64,000 nt of DNA, taken from the NCBI RefSeq assembly GCF_038004425.1, contig NZ_JBBORC010000001.1:3248501-3312500 (forward strand), given 5' to 3'. The stretch's first letter is position 1; every line of letters begins with the position of its first letter. Both the position numbers and the translations under genes were made by a program. A model generated the notes under the pieces. That model was not told the DNA's origin and did not search any database. It saw only the letters and a list, made by a program, of their open reading frames with translations. Shown one piece after another: positions 26,959-35,730 of this stretch. The stretch is from Solibacillus sp. FSL W7-1464 (GTDB taxonomy: Bacteria > Bacillota > Bacilli > Bacillales_A > Planococcaceae).

Positions 26959-28071
26959 CTAGTATGGTAAACGGACAAGTAATTCTGTTCCTTTTCCAAT
27001 TTCACTTACCCAATCCGCGTTTCCTCCAACTGCATGTGCCCTGTCAATAATTGATTGCATGCCGATTGATGGTATACGGCGATGTGCCTCCACATTAAAG
27101 CCGTGGCCTGTATCATTTACAACGAGTAATACATCGGTAGCGGTCACGTTTAAATATATTTCCACAGTTTTTACTCCAGCATGTTTCCGTACATTATTCA
27201 ATGCTTCCTGAGTAATTCGGAAAAGGGTTTCCTCTACTCGTGAAGGAAATTGAATGACACCCGAAACATTGACCGTTAATTTCAGACTCAGCATTTCTGC
27301 ATACACTTTGATTGCTTCAATGAGTCCGCTTTCCAACCCTTTTGGACGGAGCTGCCAAATGAGTGCACGCATTTCCGTCAACGCCTCCTGTGTAAGCTGC
27401 TGAATATCTTTAAATGTATCTTTAATATCCTGCTCGTTGCTCATCTCCACTCCAGCACGGGCTGTCAGTGTTACCGAAAAAAGCAGCTGGTTGACAGAAT
27501 CATGTAAATCGCGCGCTAAACGGTTACGTTCCTGAACAAGCGCGATTTCCTGCTGTTCATTTGTCAAGTAAATACGTTTAATCGCAGAACCCATCTGAAA
27601 GGCTACCGATTCGAGTAGATCCAGCTCCTCGTCCGAAAAGCGTACCGTATTCCTGGAAGCGACATTCAGCAAGCCGAAACGTTCCTGTCCTGACTGCAAT
27701 GGTACAGTCGCATGATGGGTAATTTCGTTATGGTCGCCAACATTTGCGGCGATGGCACTTTCTATGCGCTGGCATTCAATAATATTCGAAGCTTTCTTTA
27801 ATTCTTCATTGCGGAAACGGGACACACACCAGCATCCGCCCTTCTTTAAATAGTGGCACCCATTATGGCTAAGCGCATCCGGTAAATCCTGCTTCACGAC
27901 AAGTTCCGATTTCCCTTTTTCATCGATAAAGAAAATCCATCCTGTCTCAAATTTCGTACCGCTTAAAAATTTCGACAGCGCACCATTCAGCATCGGAATC
28001 ATCTCTGTTTCCTCGTTTAACAGCTCAGCAATTTCTTTTAATATGGCAATATTCGATTGGTCTTTTGTCAT
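26959..28071 (-). CDS. yhcY: GAF-domain sensor histidine kinase, YhcY-like
   Basis: A 370-residue cytosolic kinase. A GAF domain occupies about residues 20-170 and contains clustered cysteines (HYLKKGGCWCVSR and IIECQRIE), which may bind a cofactor or sense redox. HisKA_3 has phosphoacceptor His in RNRLARDLHDSVNQ (about 186-199), followed by a HATPase_c domain with ALNNVRKHAG and GHGFNVEAHRR...GMQSI. No membrane segment. It lies 10 bp upstream of its response regulator, so both are cotranscribed. Confidence 0.88.
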   Translation of the reverse strand: MTKDQSNIAILKEIAELLNEETEMIPMLNGALSKFLSGTKFETGWIFFIDEKGKSELVVKQDLPDALSHNGCHYLKKGGCWCVSRFRNEELKKASNIIECQRIESAIAANVGDHNEITHHATVPLQSGQERFGLLNVASRNTVRFSDEELDLLESVAFQMGSAIKRIYLTNEQQEIALVQERNRLARDLHDSVNQLLFSVTLTARAGVEMSNEQDIKDTFKDIQQLTQEALTEMRALIWQLRPKGLESGLIEAIKVYAEMLSLKLTVNVSGVIQFPSRVEETLFRITQEALNNVRKHAGVKTVEIYLNVTATDVLLVVNDTGHGFNVEAHRRIPSIGMQSIIDRAHAVGGNADWVSEIGKGTELLVRLPY

Positions 28072-28162
28072 ACTGGCTCTTCCTTTGCAACTTCACTTTT
28101 CTATATCATACCATTTCCATTAAATAGAACGCACCGCTATCCCTCTCATACTTTTGAACGAA

Positions 28163-28198
28163 AAAAATCCCGCTATCTTTTACGATAGCAGGATTTCC
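28163..28198 (-). terminator. Terminator after yhcX
   Basis: Stem AAATCCTGCTATC / GATAGCGGGATTT followed on the minus strand by T6. Confidence 0.8.
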
Positions 28199-28205
28199 CT
28201 GTAAG

Positions 28206-29747
28206 TTATTTCAAATATTCCACGCGATAAACATCATGGCGTCTGTCTTTAAGGTGCTTCACGGTACCGTCTTGTCGTTGTCGCCGCAATATTTCCAGAT
28301 CGACATCTCCGATTAATACCATTTCCAGGTTCGGACTCGTTTCTCCGACAATTCCATCCCGCGCAAATTCAAAATCGCTTGGTGCGAAGATGGCCGATTG
28401 CGCATATTGGATATCCATGTTTTCCGTTTCAGGCAAGTTGCCGACCGTTCCGGAAATCACCGTATAAATCTGGTTTTCAACCGCACGTGCCTGTGCACAA
28501 TAGCGCACGCGTAAATAGCCTTGACGATCTTCTGTACAAAACGGCGTGAAAATAATATTCGCGCCCATATCTGTCGCAATGCGGGCAAGTTCCGGAAACT
28601 CGATATCATAGCAAATCTGAATGGCAATCTTGCCGCAGTCCGTATCGAATACGCGGACTTTATCTCCGTTACTGATTCCCCACCATAAACGTTCATTTGG
28701 TGTAATGTGAATTTTATATTGTTTTTCAATCGTTCCGTCGCGTCTGAATAAGTAGGCGATATTGTAAATTTCCTCGTCCTCTTCCTCCACAAAATGCGAA
28801 CCGCCGATAATGTTGACATTGTAGCGGACCGCCAGACTTGTAAACAGTTCGATATATTCAGGTGTATATTTCGTCAATTTACGGACTGCCTGTGATGGTG
28901 ATTTCTCGTTTAAGAAACTCATGAGCTGAGTTGTAAAAATTTCCGGAAAGACTACAAAATCCGAGCCTGCATCAGACCCGACATCCACAAAGTATTCACA
29001 CTGTTTCGCAAAGTCATCAAAGGAATCGATCGCGCGCATCATATATTGCACAACACAAATACGCACTGGATAGCTCGTCTTGAAATGACGTTTTGACAGC
29101 GGTCGATAATCGACGTTGTTCCATTCCATTAATGTCGCATACTTGCCTGAAGCCGTATCGTCCGGCAGATAGTTTGGATTAATCCGCATTAAAATAAAGC
29201 CGTTCATCATCTGGAATGTCAGCACCGGGTCATATATTTTATGGCGGCTTACCGCATCCACATAATCACGTGGACTCATCTCATCCGAATGGACATGATA
29301 GTTTGGAATACGGCCGCCAATAATGATGGATTTTAAATTAAGTGTTCGTGCCAGATCTTTCCGTGCCTCATAAAGCCTCTGACCGACTTTCATACGTCGA
29401 TACGCCGGGTGCACCATCACTTCAATTCCGTACAGATTATAGCCATCCGGATTGTGGTTTGTAATAAAACCATTGTCTGTAATATCATTCCATGTATGGC
29501 GGTCATCATATTCATCGAAGTTAATGCGCAGGCTCGAGCAGGAACCGATTACCTTCCCATCAAGTTCGGCTACCATTTGTCCTTCAGGGAAAATGGTTAA
29601 ATGGCTGTATAAATGTGCTCGTTCCCACGGCTCCATACCTGGAAAGCATATACGCTGTATTTCTAATATTGAGTCAATATCCTCTGTTGTCATATTTCGG
29701 ATAATCATTGGTTTTTCAAATTGGGACATATCTAATGAATCTGTCAT
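28206..29747 (-). CDS. yhcX: GNAT acetyltransferase fused to carbon-nitrogen hydrolase, YhcX-like
   Basis: 513 residues in two domains. The N-terminal GNAT fold (about 10-190) has GIEVMVHPAYRRMKVGQRLY. The C-terminal nitrilase/C-N hydrolase domain (about 225-500) has catalytic Glu in FPEIFTT, Lys in QYKIHITPNE and Cys in QICYDIEFPE. The start at 29,747 is chosen because GGAGGGGGA lies 7 bases upstream and the length equals that of Bacillus YhcX. Substrates are unknown; an amide hydrolase coupled to acyl transfer is plausible. Confidence 0.88.
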   Translation of the reverse strand: MTDSLDMSQFEKPMIIRNMTTEDIDSILEIQRICFPGMEPWERAHLYSHLTIFPEGQMVAELDGKVIGSCSSLRINFDEYDDRHTWNDITDNGFITNHNPDGYNLYGIEVMVHPAYRRMKVGQRLYEARKDLARTLNLKSIIIGGRIPNYHVHSDEMSPRDYVDAVSRHKIYDPVLTFQMMNGFILMRINPNYLPDDTASGKYATLMEWNNVDYRPLSKRHFKTSYPVRICVVQYMMRAIDSFDDFAKQCEYFVDVGSDAGSDFVVFPEIFTTQLMSFLNEKSPSQAVRKLTKYTPEYIELFTSLAVRYNVNIIGGSHFVEEEDEEIYNIAYLFRRDGTIEKQYKIHITPNERLWWGISNGDKVRVFDTDCGKIAIQICYDIEFPELARIATDMGANIIFTPFCTEDRQGYLRVRYCAQARAVENQIYTVISGTVGNLPETENMDIQYAQSAIFAPSDFEFARDGIVGETSPNLEMVLIGDVDLEILRRQRQDGTVKHLKDRRHDVYRVEYLK

Positions 29748-29805
29748 GCAAAACTCCCCCTCCATATTTAACTTTCCTTTTAATAGCCTTTGATAAACGT
29801 AGTAA

Positions 29806-29834
29806 TTTACTTTTTCTCGAATTCAAACTATAAT
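29806..29834 (+). promoter_or_regulatory. Likely sigma-A promoter of the bdbC-thioredoxin operon
   Basis: TATAAT at 29,829-29,834 with a partial -35 (TTTACT, 29,806-29,811) at 17 bp. Confidence 0.5.
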
Positions 29835-29898
29835 CAATGAGAATATATATGAAAAACTTCTGCTGATAGAAGTTAAATTTGAATATCGAGGTAGCACT

Positions 29899-30324
29899 AT
29901 GTCCAAAAAACTTGAAAATGCCTTGCTCATTATTTGGGTTGTATCGTTGACTGCAACGCTCGGATCATTGTATTTTTCTGAAATACGAGGCTACGAACCA
30001 TGTACATTATGCTGGTACCAGCGCATTATAATGTACCCTATTGTGCTGATTTCAACGATTGCCTACATCCAGAAAAATGCGAAAATTGCATTAACAACAG
30101 CCGTATTCTCTACAATTGGAGCGGCAACATCTCTTTATCATTATAGCCTGCAAAAGCTAACTTTTATGCAGGATGCAGCACCTGCCTGTGGGCGTGTAGC
30201 GTGTACCGGTCAGTATATTAACTGGCTGGGCTTCATTACGATTCCATTTTTGGCACTTACTGCTTTTGTTATTATAGCAGCAGTTAGTTTTTATATGTTA
30301 AAGGTTTTAAAGGGGGAGAAATAA
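29899..30324 (+). CDS. bdbC: DsbB-family thiol oxidase BdbC
   Basis: A 141-residue membrane protein with four transmembrane helices. The quinone-side Cys pair CTLC lies in GYEPCTLCWYQR (about residues 36-39), and the second pair is in ACGRVACTG in the other extracytoplasmic loop. It re-oxidises a thioredoxin-like partner and passes electrons to quinone, so making disulfides in exported proteins. Its stop lies one base before the start of a thioredoxin-like gene, the likely partner. Confidence 0.93.
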   Translation: MSKKLENALLIIWVVSLTATLGSLYFSEIRGYEPCTLCWYQRIIMYPIVLISTIAYIQKNAKIALTTAVFSTIGAATSLYHYSLQKLTFMQDAAPACGRVACTGQYINWLGFITIPFLALTAFVIIAAVSFYMLKVLKGEK

Positions 30325-30325
30325 T

Positions 30326-30796
30326 TTGAAGAAGTTAGCGATTGTCGGTGCAGTTATTGTGTTATTATTCGCAGCAATTATTGTGCTGACAAACATGAAA
30401 AACAGTGAAAAACTAGAAAACAATCCGTACGGTACAGATAACTTGAAACAATCAACAATCGACTTATTGGACGATGAAAATTATCAAAATATCATTTTAC
30501 CGGATGCATTGGCAGAGAAAATCAAGTCAGGTGATGGCGTTGTCGGCTATTTCTTCAGTCCCGAATGTTCTCACTGCCAAAACTACACTCCAAAGCTTAT
30601 GCCGATTGCCGATGAACTAGATGTTCAAGTTGATCAATTAAACATTCTTGAGTATACAGATGAGTGGACTACTTATAATATTCAAGCAACACCAACACTT
30701 ATCTATTTCGAAAACGGTGAAGAAGTTGCCCGTCTGGAAGGTGACGCGCCGGATGAAACAACGCGTCAATTCTTTAACGATGTTGTGTTAAAATAA
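30326..30796 (+). CDS. Membrane-anchored thioredoxin-like protein
   Basis: 156 residues with an uncleaved N-terminal anchor helix (about 4-24) and an extracytoplasmic thioredoxin fold. The active site is CSHC in FFSPECSHCQNY (about residues 75-86), and the cis-proline is in ATPTLIYFENG. TTG start one base after bdbC, so a two-gene disulfide-exchange operon. It could be the BdbA/BdbD-type oxidant of BdbC or a reductant; sequence alone does not decide. Confidence 0.88.
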   Translation: MKKLAIVGAVIVLLFAAIIVLTNMKNSEKLENNPYGTDNLKQSTIDLLDDENYQNIILPDALAEKIKSGDGVVGYFFSPECSHCQNYTPKLMPIADELDVQVDQLNILEYTDEWTTYNIQATPTLIYFENGEEVARLEGDAPDETTRQFFNDVVLK

Positions 30797-30805
30797 GATT
30801 ATATT

Positions 30806-30840
30806 CAAAATCGTGTTCTTTACGAGCACGATTTTTCATT
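30806..30840 (+). terminator. Terminator after the disulfide operon
   Basis: Stem AAAATCGTG / CACGATTTT with TTTACGAG loop, followed by TTCATTT. Confidence 0.65.
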
Positions 30841-30853
30841 TGGAGGAAAATAA

Positions 30854-31687
30854 ATGTTCACATATATCATTCACGAAAACGGTCAAACCGTTGAAGACCT
30901 GCTGCGCGATAAGTGGCGCTTAGGCAAAAAGCTTGTTCATGAATTACGTATGGCTAAAGCAGTCACAATCGATGGAGAGCCAGTTATTTGGAAGGAACCA
31001 TTCGAAAAAGGGACGAAAATCGATTTTGCATTTGATATTCCCGCTTCGAACTATATTCCAACCGGCAGCTGTGATGTAAAGATCCGCTATGAAGATGCGC
31101 ACTGCCTTATTGTTTCAAAGCCTAAAGGGATGGCAACACATCCGAACGAACCAACAGACAATGACACATGCATGAATCATGTAATGCGTCACATTGTGGA
31201 CAACGGCGGGCATTATGCAGAGCATGTACACCGCTTGGATCAAGGGACAAACGGCTTATTGCTTGTTGCAAAGCATCCGATTGCAAAGTCTATTTTTGAC
31301 CGCATGATTGAGGAAAAAACAATCGTCCGTACGTATGCTGCAGAAGTACAGGGCAATCTTCGTACAGACAGCGGTACGATCAATGCTGCCATCGGTAAAG
31401 ACCGCCATCATAATACGCGCCGTGTCGTGTCACCTACTGGCCAGCATGCTGTGACACATTATGAGGTAGTGAATCGCTATAAAGGCACATGTGTTGTACA
31501 TGTAGTTCTTGAAACAGGGCGTACACACCAAATTCGTGTGCATATGGCGCATTTAGGTCACCCGATCGTAGGCGATACAATGTACGGTGCACGTGAAACT
31601 ACATCAGGCGATTATGCACTACATGCCATTCAGCTAGCATTTATGCACCCGTTTTTAGACGAGCAGATCATCGTTAAAGACAACTAA
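30854..31687 (+). CDS. RluA/RluD-family pseudouridine synthase, YhcT-like
   Basis: 277 residues with an N-terminal S4-like segment and the catalytic domain motif HRLDQGTNGLLLVAK (Asp is the catalytic residue, about residue 128). KPKGMATHP and the end motifs GRTHQIRVHMAHLGHPIVGD and ALHA are also present. It should convert uridine to pseudouridine in rRNA or tRNA; the target position cannot be told from sequence. Proximity to yhcX-like genes suits Bacillus YhcT. GGAGGAAAA precedes the ATG. Confidence 0.9.
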   Translation: MFTYIIHENGQTVEDLLRDKWRLGKKLVHELRMAKAVTIDGEPVIWKEPFEKGTKIDFAFDIPASNYIPTGSCDVKIRYEDAHCLIVSKPKGMATHPNEPTDNDTCMNHVMRHIVDNGGHYAEHVHRLDQGTNGLLLVAKHPIAKSIFDRMIEEKTIVRTYAAEVQGNLRTDSGTINAAIGKDRHHNTRRVVSPTGQHAVTHYEVVNRYKGTCVVHVVLETGRTHQIRVHMAHLGHPIVGDTMYGARETTSGDYALHAIQLAFMHPFLDEQIIVKDN

Positions 31688-31703
31688 AAAACGAGGCCGG
31701 GAC

Positions 31704-31900
31704 ATAACCCAAAAATGCTATTTTTCTCTGAGAGAAAAATAGCATTTTTTTGCTGAGCGTTAAAATTGATTTCCATTCCGGGACGCTTTCCGCGGGCGTG
31801 GCCTGAGCCTGTAGTCTCAGGCGTCACGCTATTCCCGCAGGAGTCGCCCTGCATTCCAATCAATTTTGCAAAATATCCGTTTCTTAATAAAGGTTTTCCT
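31704..31900. repeat. Composite intergenic repeat, copy 3 of 3
   Basis: Hairpin AAAAATGCTATTTTTCTC / GAGAAAAATAGCATTTTT (31,711-31,749), then the GC-rich block with the same outer ends as copies 1 and 2. The internal module of those copies is replaced by GCCTGAGCCTGTAGTCTCAGGC, which makes its own CCTGAG/CTCAGG stem. The flanks read GGGACATAA on the left and TTATGTCCC on the right (31,698 and 31,920), an outer inverted repeat. Confidence 0.85.
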
Positions 31901-31940
31901 GTTATTTAACGGTCATTCTACTTATGTCCCAGCCTTTTTC

Positions 31941-32489
31941 CTATCTTTTTTCACGCTCAATATACGTTACTTCATTCGCTCTCGAAAAATGATAAATCAT
32001 GCTTTTACCAGTTGAGTGCAATTCTTTTTCTTTTATTACAAACTGTTCCCCTGTTTTTGTTGTAAATGTAATATCTCCCTTGTTGCTGCCTACCACATAT
32101 TCGTAAACAACTTCATCGAATTCTTCCCACCGATATTTTTGTTCTTCCAATAAATGATGTCGTTCCAATTGCTCCTGGCTAATCAACAGATAATTTTGAG
32201 TCGATAAATAACCGATGCCAATACTCAATATAAAGAGTAATAGGCCGATCAAATAAAATTTCATATTACGCCTGTACGCCAAAATCCACAGCATCACAAT
32301 CAAAACAAAACTTGTTACAAGTACAAGTCTTAAATTGAGCGGGTTTGGAATAAATGTCGCGGACGAATTATTAAACTGAAAAAACTCATTTTGAAAAATC
32401 GGATGGAATATCATAATAAATGGTGCAACAATTAAAACCGTTACTGCTGCCATTGCGAAAAACAAACTCGGCGAAAAGTTTTTAAACAC
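31941..32489 (-). CDS. Uncharacterised three-helix membrane protein
   Basis: 182 residues. Hydrophobic segments lie at about residues 8-30, 53-73 and 79-97, followed by a soluble C-terminal domain with acidic and basic patches (EEFDEVVYEYVVG...TFTTKTGEQFVIKEKEL) resembling a small PH-like fold. GTG at 32,489 behind AGGGGGAG is preferred over the longer frame. No family recognised. It lies 29 bp downstream of the aldo-keto reductase gene. Confidence 0.65.
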   Translation of the reverse strand: MFKNFSPSLFFAMAAVTVLIVAPFIMIFHPIFQNEFFQFNNSSATFIPNPLNLRLVLVTSFVLIVMLWILAYRRNMKFYLIGLLLFILSIGIGYLSTQNYLLISQEQLERHHLLEEQKYRWEEFDEVVYEYVVGSNKGDITFTTKTGEQFVIKEKELHSTGKSMIYHFSRANEVTYIEREKR

Positions 32490-32518
32490 AGTTCCACTCC
32501 CCCTAAGTAAAAACAATG

Positions 32519-33349
32519 TTAGAAATCAAAATTGAAATTATCCGGATCTTTCCCGAATCGTTCATTGCGATTCAATGCATTTAGCTGCTGCATTGTTTCA
32601 TTTGTTAATTCGAAATGATAGAGTTCACTATTTTCTTTAATGCGTGAAGCTGTAACGGATTTCGGAATAATGATGACATCATTTTGTAAATGCCAACGTA
32701 AGATGATCTGAGCCGGTGATACATTATATTCATTTGCAATACGAATAATCGTTTCATCGTTTAAAACATTTCCACGGCCTAGCGGTGACCATGCAGTTAC
32801 TGCAATCTGCTGCTGTTCACAAAATGCGCGCAGCGGTTCCTGGGACAAATAAGGATGGGCTTCGATTTGATTGACCATCGGCGCCACATTGCAAGTTGCC
32901 ATAATTTCTTTTAAATGATGTTCATGATGGTTGGATACCCCGGGTACACGGATGAGCTTCTCATCATACAAGCGCTCAATTGCACGGTACGTATCTACAT
33001 ACTTATCCTCGACCGGCCAATGTGTTAAATAAAGATCCACATAGTCCATATCAAGCTTTTTCAACGATGTTTCAAATGCACGCAATGTATTGTCATACCC
33101 TTGGTCGCTGTTCCAAACTTTTGTAGTCACAAAAATGTCCTCGCGCAGTACAGAAGAATGGCGAATTGCTTCCCCTACTTCTTCTTCATTGTAATAAAGC
33201 GCGGCTGTGTCGATTGCACGGTAGCCTAAATCAAGCGCTGTTTCAATCGCCTGAAGTGTTTCATCACGGTCCGTCATTTTATAAACGCCCAATCCTAAAT
33301 AAGGCATCTCTAATCCATTTGCCAGTTTTTTCGTTGATTGTAAATTCAT
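32519..33349 (-). CDS. Aldo/keto reductase
   Basis: A 276-residue TIM-barrel NADPH-dependent reductase of the AKR5-like group. The catalytic tetrad is visible as Asp and Tyr in AIDTAALYYNEEEVG, Lys in TTKVWNSDQG and His in LTHWP. The cofactor segment IIPKSVTASRIKEN lies near the end. Substrates are probably small aldehydes. The ATG at 33,349 is chosen because AAGAGGTG overlaps the alternative GTG three codons upstream. Confidence 0.92.
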   Translation of the reverse strand: MNLQSTKKLANGLEMPYLGLGVYKMTDRDETLQAIETALDLGYRAIDTAALYYNEEEVGEAIRHSSVLREDIFVTTKVWNSDQGYDNTLRAFETSLKKLDMDYVDLYLTHWPVEDKYVDTYRAIERLYDEKLIRVPGVSNHHEHHLKEIMATCNVAPMVNQIEAHPYLSQEPLRAFCEQQQIAVTAWSPLGRGNVLNDETIIRIANEYNVSPAQIILRWHLQNDVIIIPKSVTASRIKENSELYHFELTNETMQQLNALNRNERFGKDPDNFNFDF

Positions 33350-33537
33350 ATTGTTCACCTCTTAAATTTGATTGACTCTATTATATCATTCAAATTATTT
33401 GCCGTTTATTCATGTTATTATTTGTTAAATTTTAACAGATAATCATTTTATTATCTAGTATATTACTATTTATAGAATAATCTCCCAATCTCTGGAGTAT
33501 ATATTATAATATATTTTCGTTGAGGAGCTGAAAAACT

Positions 33538-35151
33538 ATGATGGATACACAACTAGTTTTGACTGGATTTTTGAAGCGTGCACAACGGTACTTCCCGAAC
33601 AGAAAAATCATCTCTCGTACAAGCCCTACTAAAACACATCGCATTACATTCAATGACTATGTAAAAAGAACGCACCGATTGGCGGATGCCCTGACAAAAC
33701 TAGGGATGAAGCGCGGTACAAAGGTCGGTACATTTGCCTGGAATCATCACCGTCACCTGGAGGCATATTTCGCAATTCCGAGCAGCGGTGCGATCTTACA
33801 CACGATTAATATCCGCCTTGCACCTGAACATATTGTTTATATTATCAATCATGCCGAAGATGAAATATTACTGATTGACGGCGACTTATTCCCGTTAGTC
33901 GAGCCTGCACTTGGCCATTTGAAGACGGTTAAGCATATTATCGTCATGAGTGATGAATTAAACGCTCCACAATCCAGTTTCCCGAATGTATACAGCTACG
34001 AACAGCTTCTTCAGGAAGCCGATGAAAATTACGAGTTCCCGACAGATCTGGATGAAAATCTGCCAGCAGGAATGTGCTACACTTCCGCAACGACAGGTAT
34101 GCCAAAAGGTGTCGTTTATACACATCGAAGCATCGTACTTCATAGTTTGGCTCTTGGTCTTGCTGAATCTTTTGCAATTAAAGAAAGTGACACTGCCCTG
34201 CCTGTTGTCCCGATGTTCCATGCAAATGCATGGGGTTTCCCGTTTGCTGCACTGAATTTCGGTTCCAATATCGTTTTACCAGGTCCAATGATGACACCAA
34301 GTTTAATACTGGACCTAGTTGAACATGAAAAGGTGACAATCACAGCAGGTGTTCCAACAATTTGGCTTGGCGCACTGGTTGAACAGGAAAAAAATCCACG
34401 TGACCTTTCATCTGTCCGTCTAATTATTTCGGGTGGTTCCGCATCACCGAAAGGCTTAATTCAGGCTTACAATGAAAAGCTTGGTGTTCCTTACATCAAC
34501 GCATACGGTATGACGGAAACTTCACCGCTTGTAAGCATGTCGCATCTAACAAGCGATATGAACGACTATACAGAAGATGAACAGTTAAATATTCGTGTTT
34601 CACAAGGTTTGACAGTTTCGCTAATCGAAACAGAAGTGGTGAATGAAAATGGCCCGGTTCCATGGGATGGAAAAACGATGGGTGAACTGCGTGTCCGCGG
34701 TCCATGGATCGCCTCAGAATACTACAATGATGAGCGGACGAATGAAGCATTCCGTGATGGCTGGCTTTATACAGGTGACATTGCGGTCTATACAAAAGAA
34801 GGCTATATCAAACTTACCGATCGTACGAAGGACCTTATCAAATCGGGCGGAGAATGGATTTCGTCCGTAGATCTGGAAAATGCCCTCATGTCACATCCAG
34901 CTGTTTTCGAAGCAGCGGTAATTGCAGTTCCGCATCCGAAGTGGCAGGAGCGTCCATTGGCATGTGTTGTTTTAAAAGAAGGTGCCACTGCTTCTAAAGA
35001 AGAGCTGATTGCGTCAATCGAACTGGACTTTGCAAAATGGTGGCTTCCGGATGATGTCGTATTTTTAAATGAAATTCCGAAAACTTCTGTCGGCAAATTT
35101 TTAAAAGCAACACTGCGAGAACAATTAAAAGATTATCAAGTTCAAATTTAA
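33538..35151 (+). CDS. Long/medium-chain acyl-CoA synthetase (AMP-binding)
   Basis: 537 residues of the ANL superfamily. The P-loop-like motif YTSATTGMPKGVVYTHRS (about residues 180-197), YGMTETSP, GWLYTGDIAV, the hinge DRTKDLIKSGGEWIS and the C-terminal lysine region IPKTSVGKFLK are all present. It should activate a carboxylate, probably a fatty acid, to its CoA thioester via the acyl-adenylate. It starts at the first of two ATG codons behind GAGGAGCTG. Monocistronic with a terminator. Confidence 0.9.
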   Translation: MMDTQLVLTGFLKRAQRYFPNRKIISRTSPTKTHRITFNDYVKRTHRLADALTKLGMKRGTKVGTFAWNHHRHLEAYFAIPSSGAILHTINIRLAPEHIVYIINHAEDEILLIDGDLFPLVEPALGHLKTVKHIIVMSDELNAPQSSFPNVYSYEQLLQEADENYEFPTDLDENLPAGMCYTSATTGMPKGVVYTHRSIVLHSLALGLAESFAIKESDTALPVVPMFHANAWGFPFAALNFGSNIVLPGPMMTPSLILDLVEHEKVTITAGVPTIWLGALVEQEKNPRDLSSVRLIISGGSASPKGLIQAYNEKLGVPYINAYGMTETSPLVSMSHLTSDMNDYTEDEQLNIRVSQGLTVSLIETEVVNENGPVPWDGKTMGELRVRGPWIASEYYNDERTNEAFRDGWLYTGDIAVYTKEGYIKLTDRTKDLIKSGGEWISSVDLENALMSHPAVFEAAVIAVPHPKWQERPLACVVLKEGATASKEELIASIELDFAKWWLPDDVVFLNEIPKTSVGKFLKATLREQLKDYQVQI

Positions 35152-35157
35152 CGAAAG

Positions 35158-35200
35158 AAAATGTGCACTGAAACGCAAATTCCAGTGCACATTTATTTAT
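35158..35200. terminator. Terminator between convergent genes
   Basis: Stem AAATGTGCACTG / CAGTGCACATTT around an AAACGCAAATTC loop, followed by ATTTATTTCT. Confidence 0.8.
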
Positions 35201-35361
35201 TTCTCTTCTTCCTCTTCATCATCAAACTGCTGCGGATCTGAAATGCGTTCTGCTTCTTCCAATTGTCCGCCGTCTCTTAAATTCTCCATTTGCTTCCCGA
35301 GAATTTTCAGCTCATCCATAGTATTCGCCATATTCCCGTTAACGATTTCTTCTCTTTTCAT
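35197..35361 (-). CDS. Small acidic protein of unknown function
   Basis: 54 residues, beginning MKREEIVNGNMANTMDELK and ending in an acidic run (DDEEEEEK). Predicted helical and soluble, no cysteines. TTGGAGGGATT lies 7 bases before the ATG, good evidence for translation. Convergent with the acyl-CoA ligase gene. No family recognised. Confidence 0.7.
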   Translation of the reverse strand: MKREEIVNGNMANTMDELKILGKQMENLRDGGQLEEAERISDPQQFDDEEEEEK

Positions 35362-35496
35362 ACACAATCCCTCCAAATTAATTTAGTATTATTTTTTTCC
35401 AATTTTGACTGATTTCTGTCATAAATAAAGTATTCATTCAAATAATTTATGCTATACTGAAAAAAGAGATAATTAAAACATGAGGAGGATACTTCC

Positions 35497-35592
35497 ATGA
35501 AATTACTTTTAATTCTTGGTGTCAGCATATCATTTTTAGTAGCTATTTTCACAGCTGGCTATGATAGCAAACCATTCCCAAAAGAAAGATAA
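35497..35592 (+). CDS. 31-residue single-helix membrane peptide
   Basis: The sequence starts MKLLLILGVSISFLVAIFTAGY and ends with a short charged tail (DSKPFPKER). One transmembrane helix. GAGGAGGAT lies 7 bases before the ATG, and a terminator follows 20 bases after the stop, so it looks like a genuine small gene. No family recognised. Confidence 0.65.
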   Translation: MKLLLILGVSISFLVAIFTAGYDSKPFPKER

Positions 35593-35609
35593 TTCCACTA
35601 GCTTTCCAG

Positions 35610-35646
35610 TAAAGGACAATCGTCAAACAGCGATTGTCTTTTTCAT
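35610..35646 (+). terminator. Terminator after the 31-residue gene
   Basis: Stem GACAATCG / CGATTGTC with TCAAACAG loop, followed by TTTTTCATTT. Confidence 0.8.
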
Positions 35647-35730
35647 TTGACTTTTATTATCACATATTTTATATTAGTTACATAAAGTAAGTTGATTATA
35701 AAAAATAACCATCAAGGGAGTTCATATATT

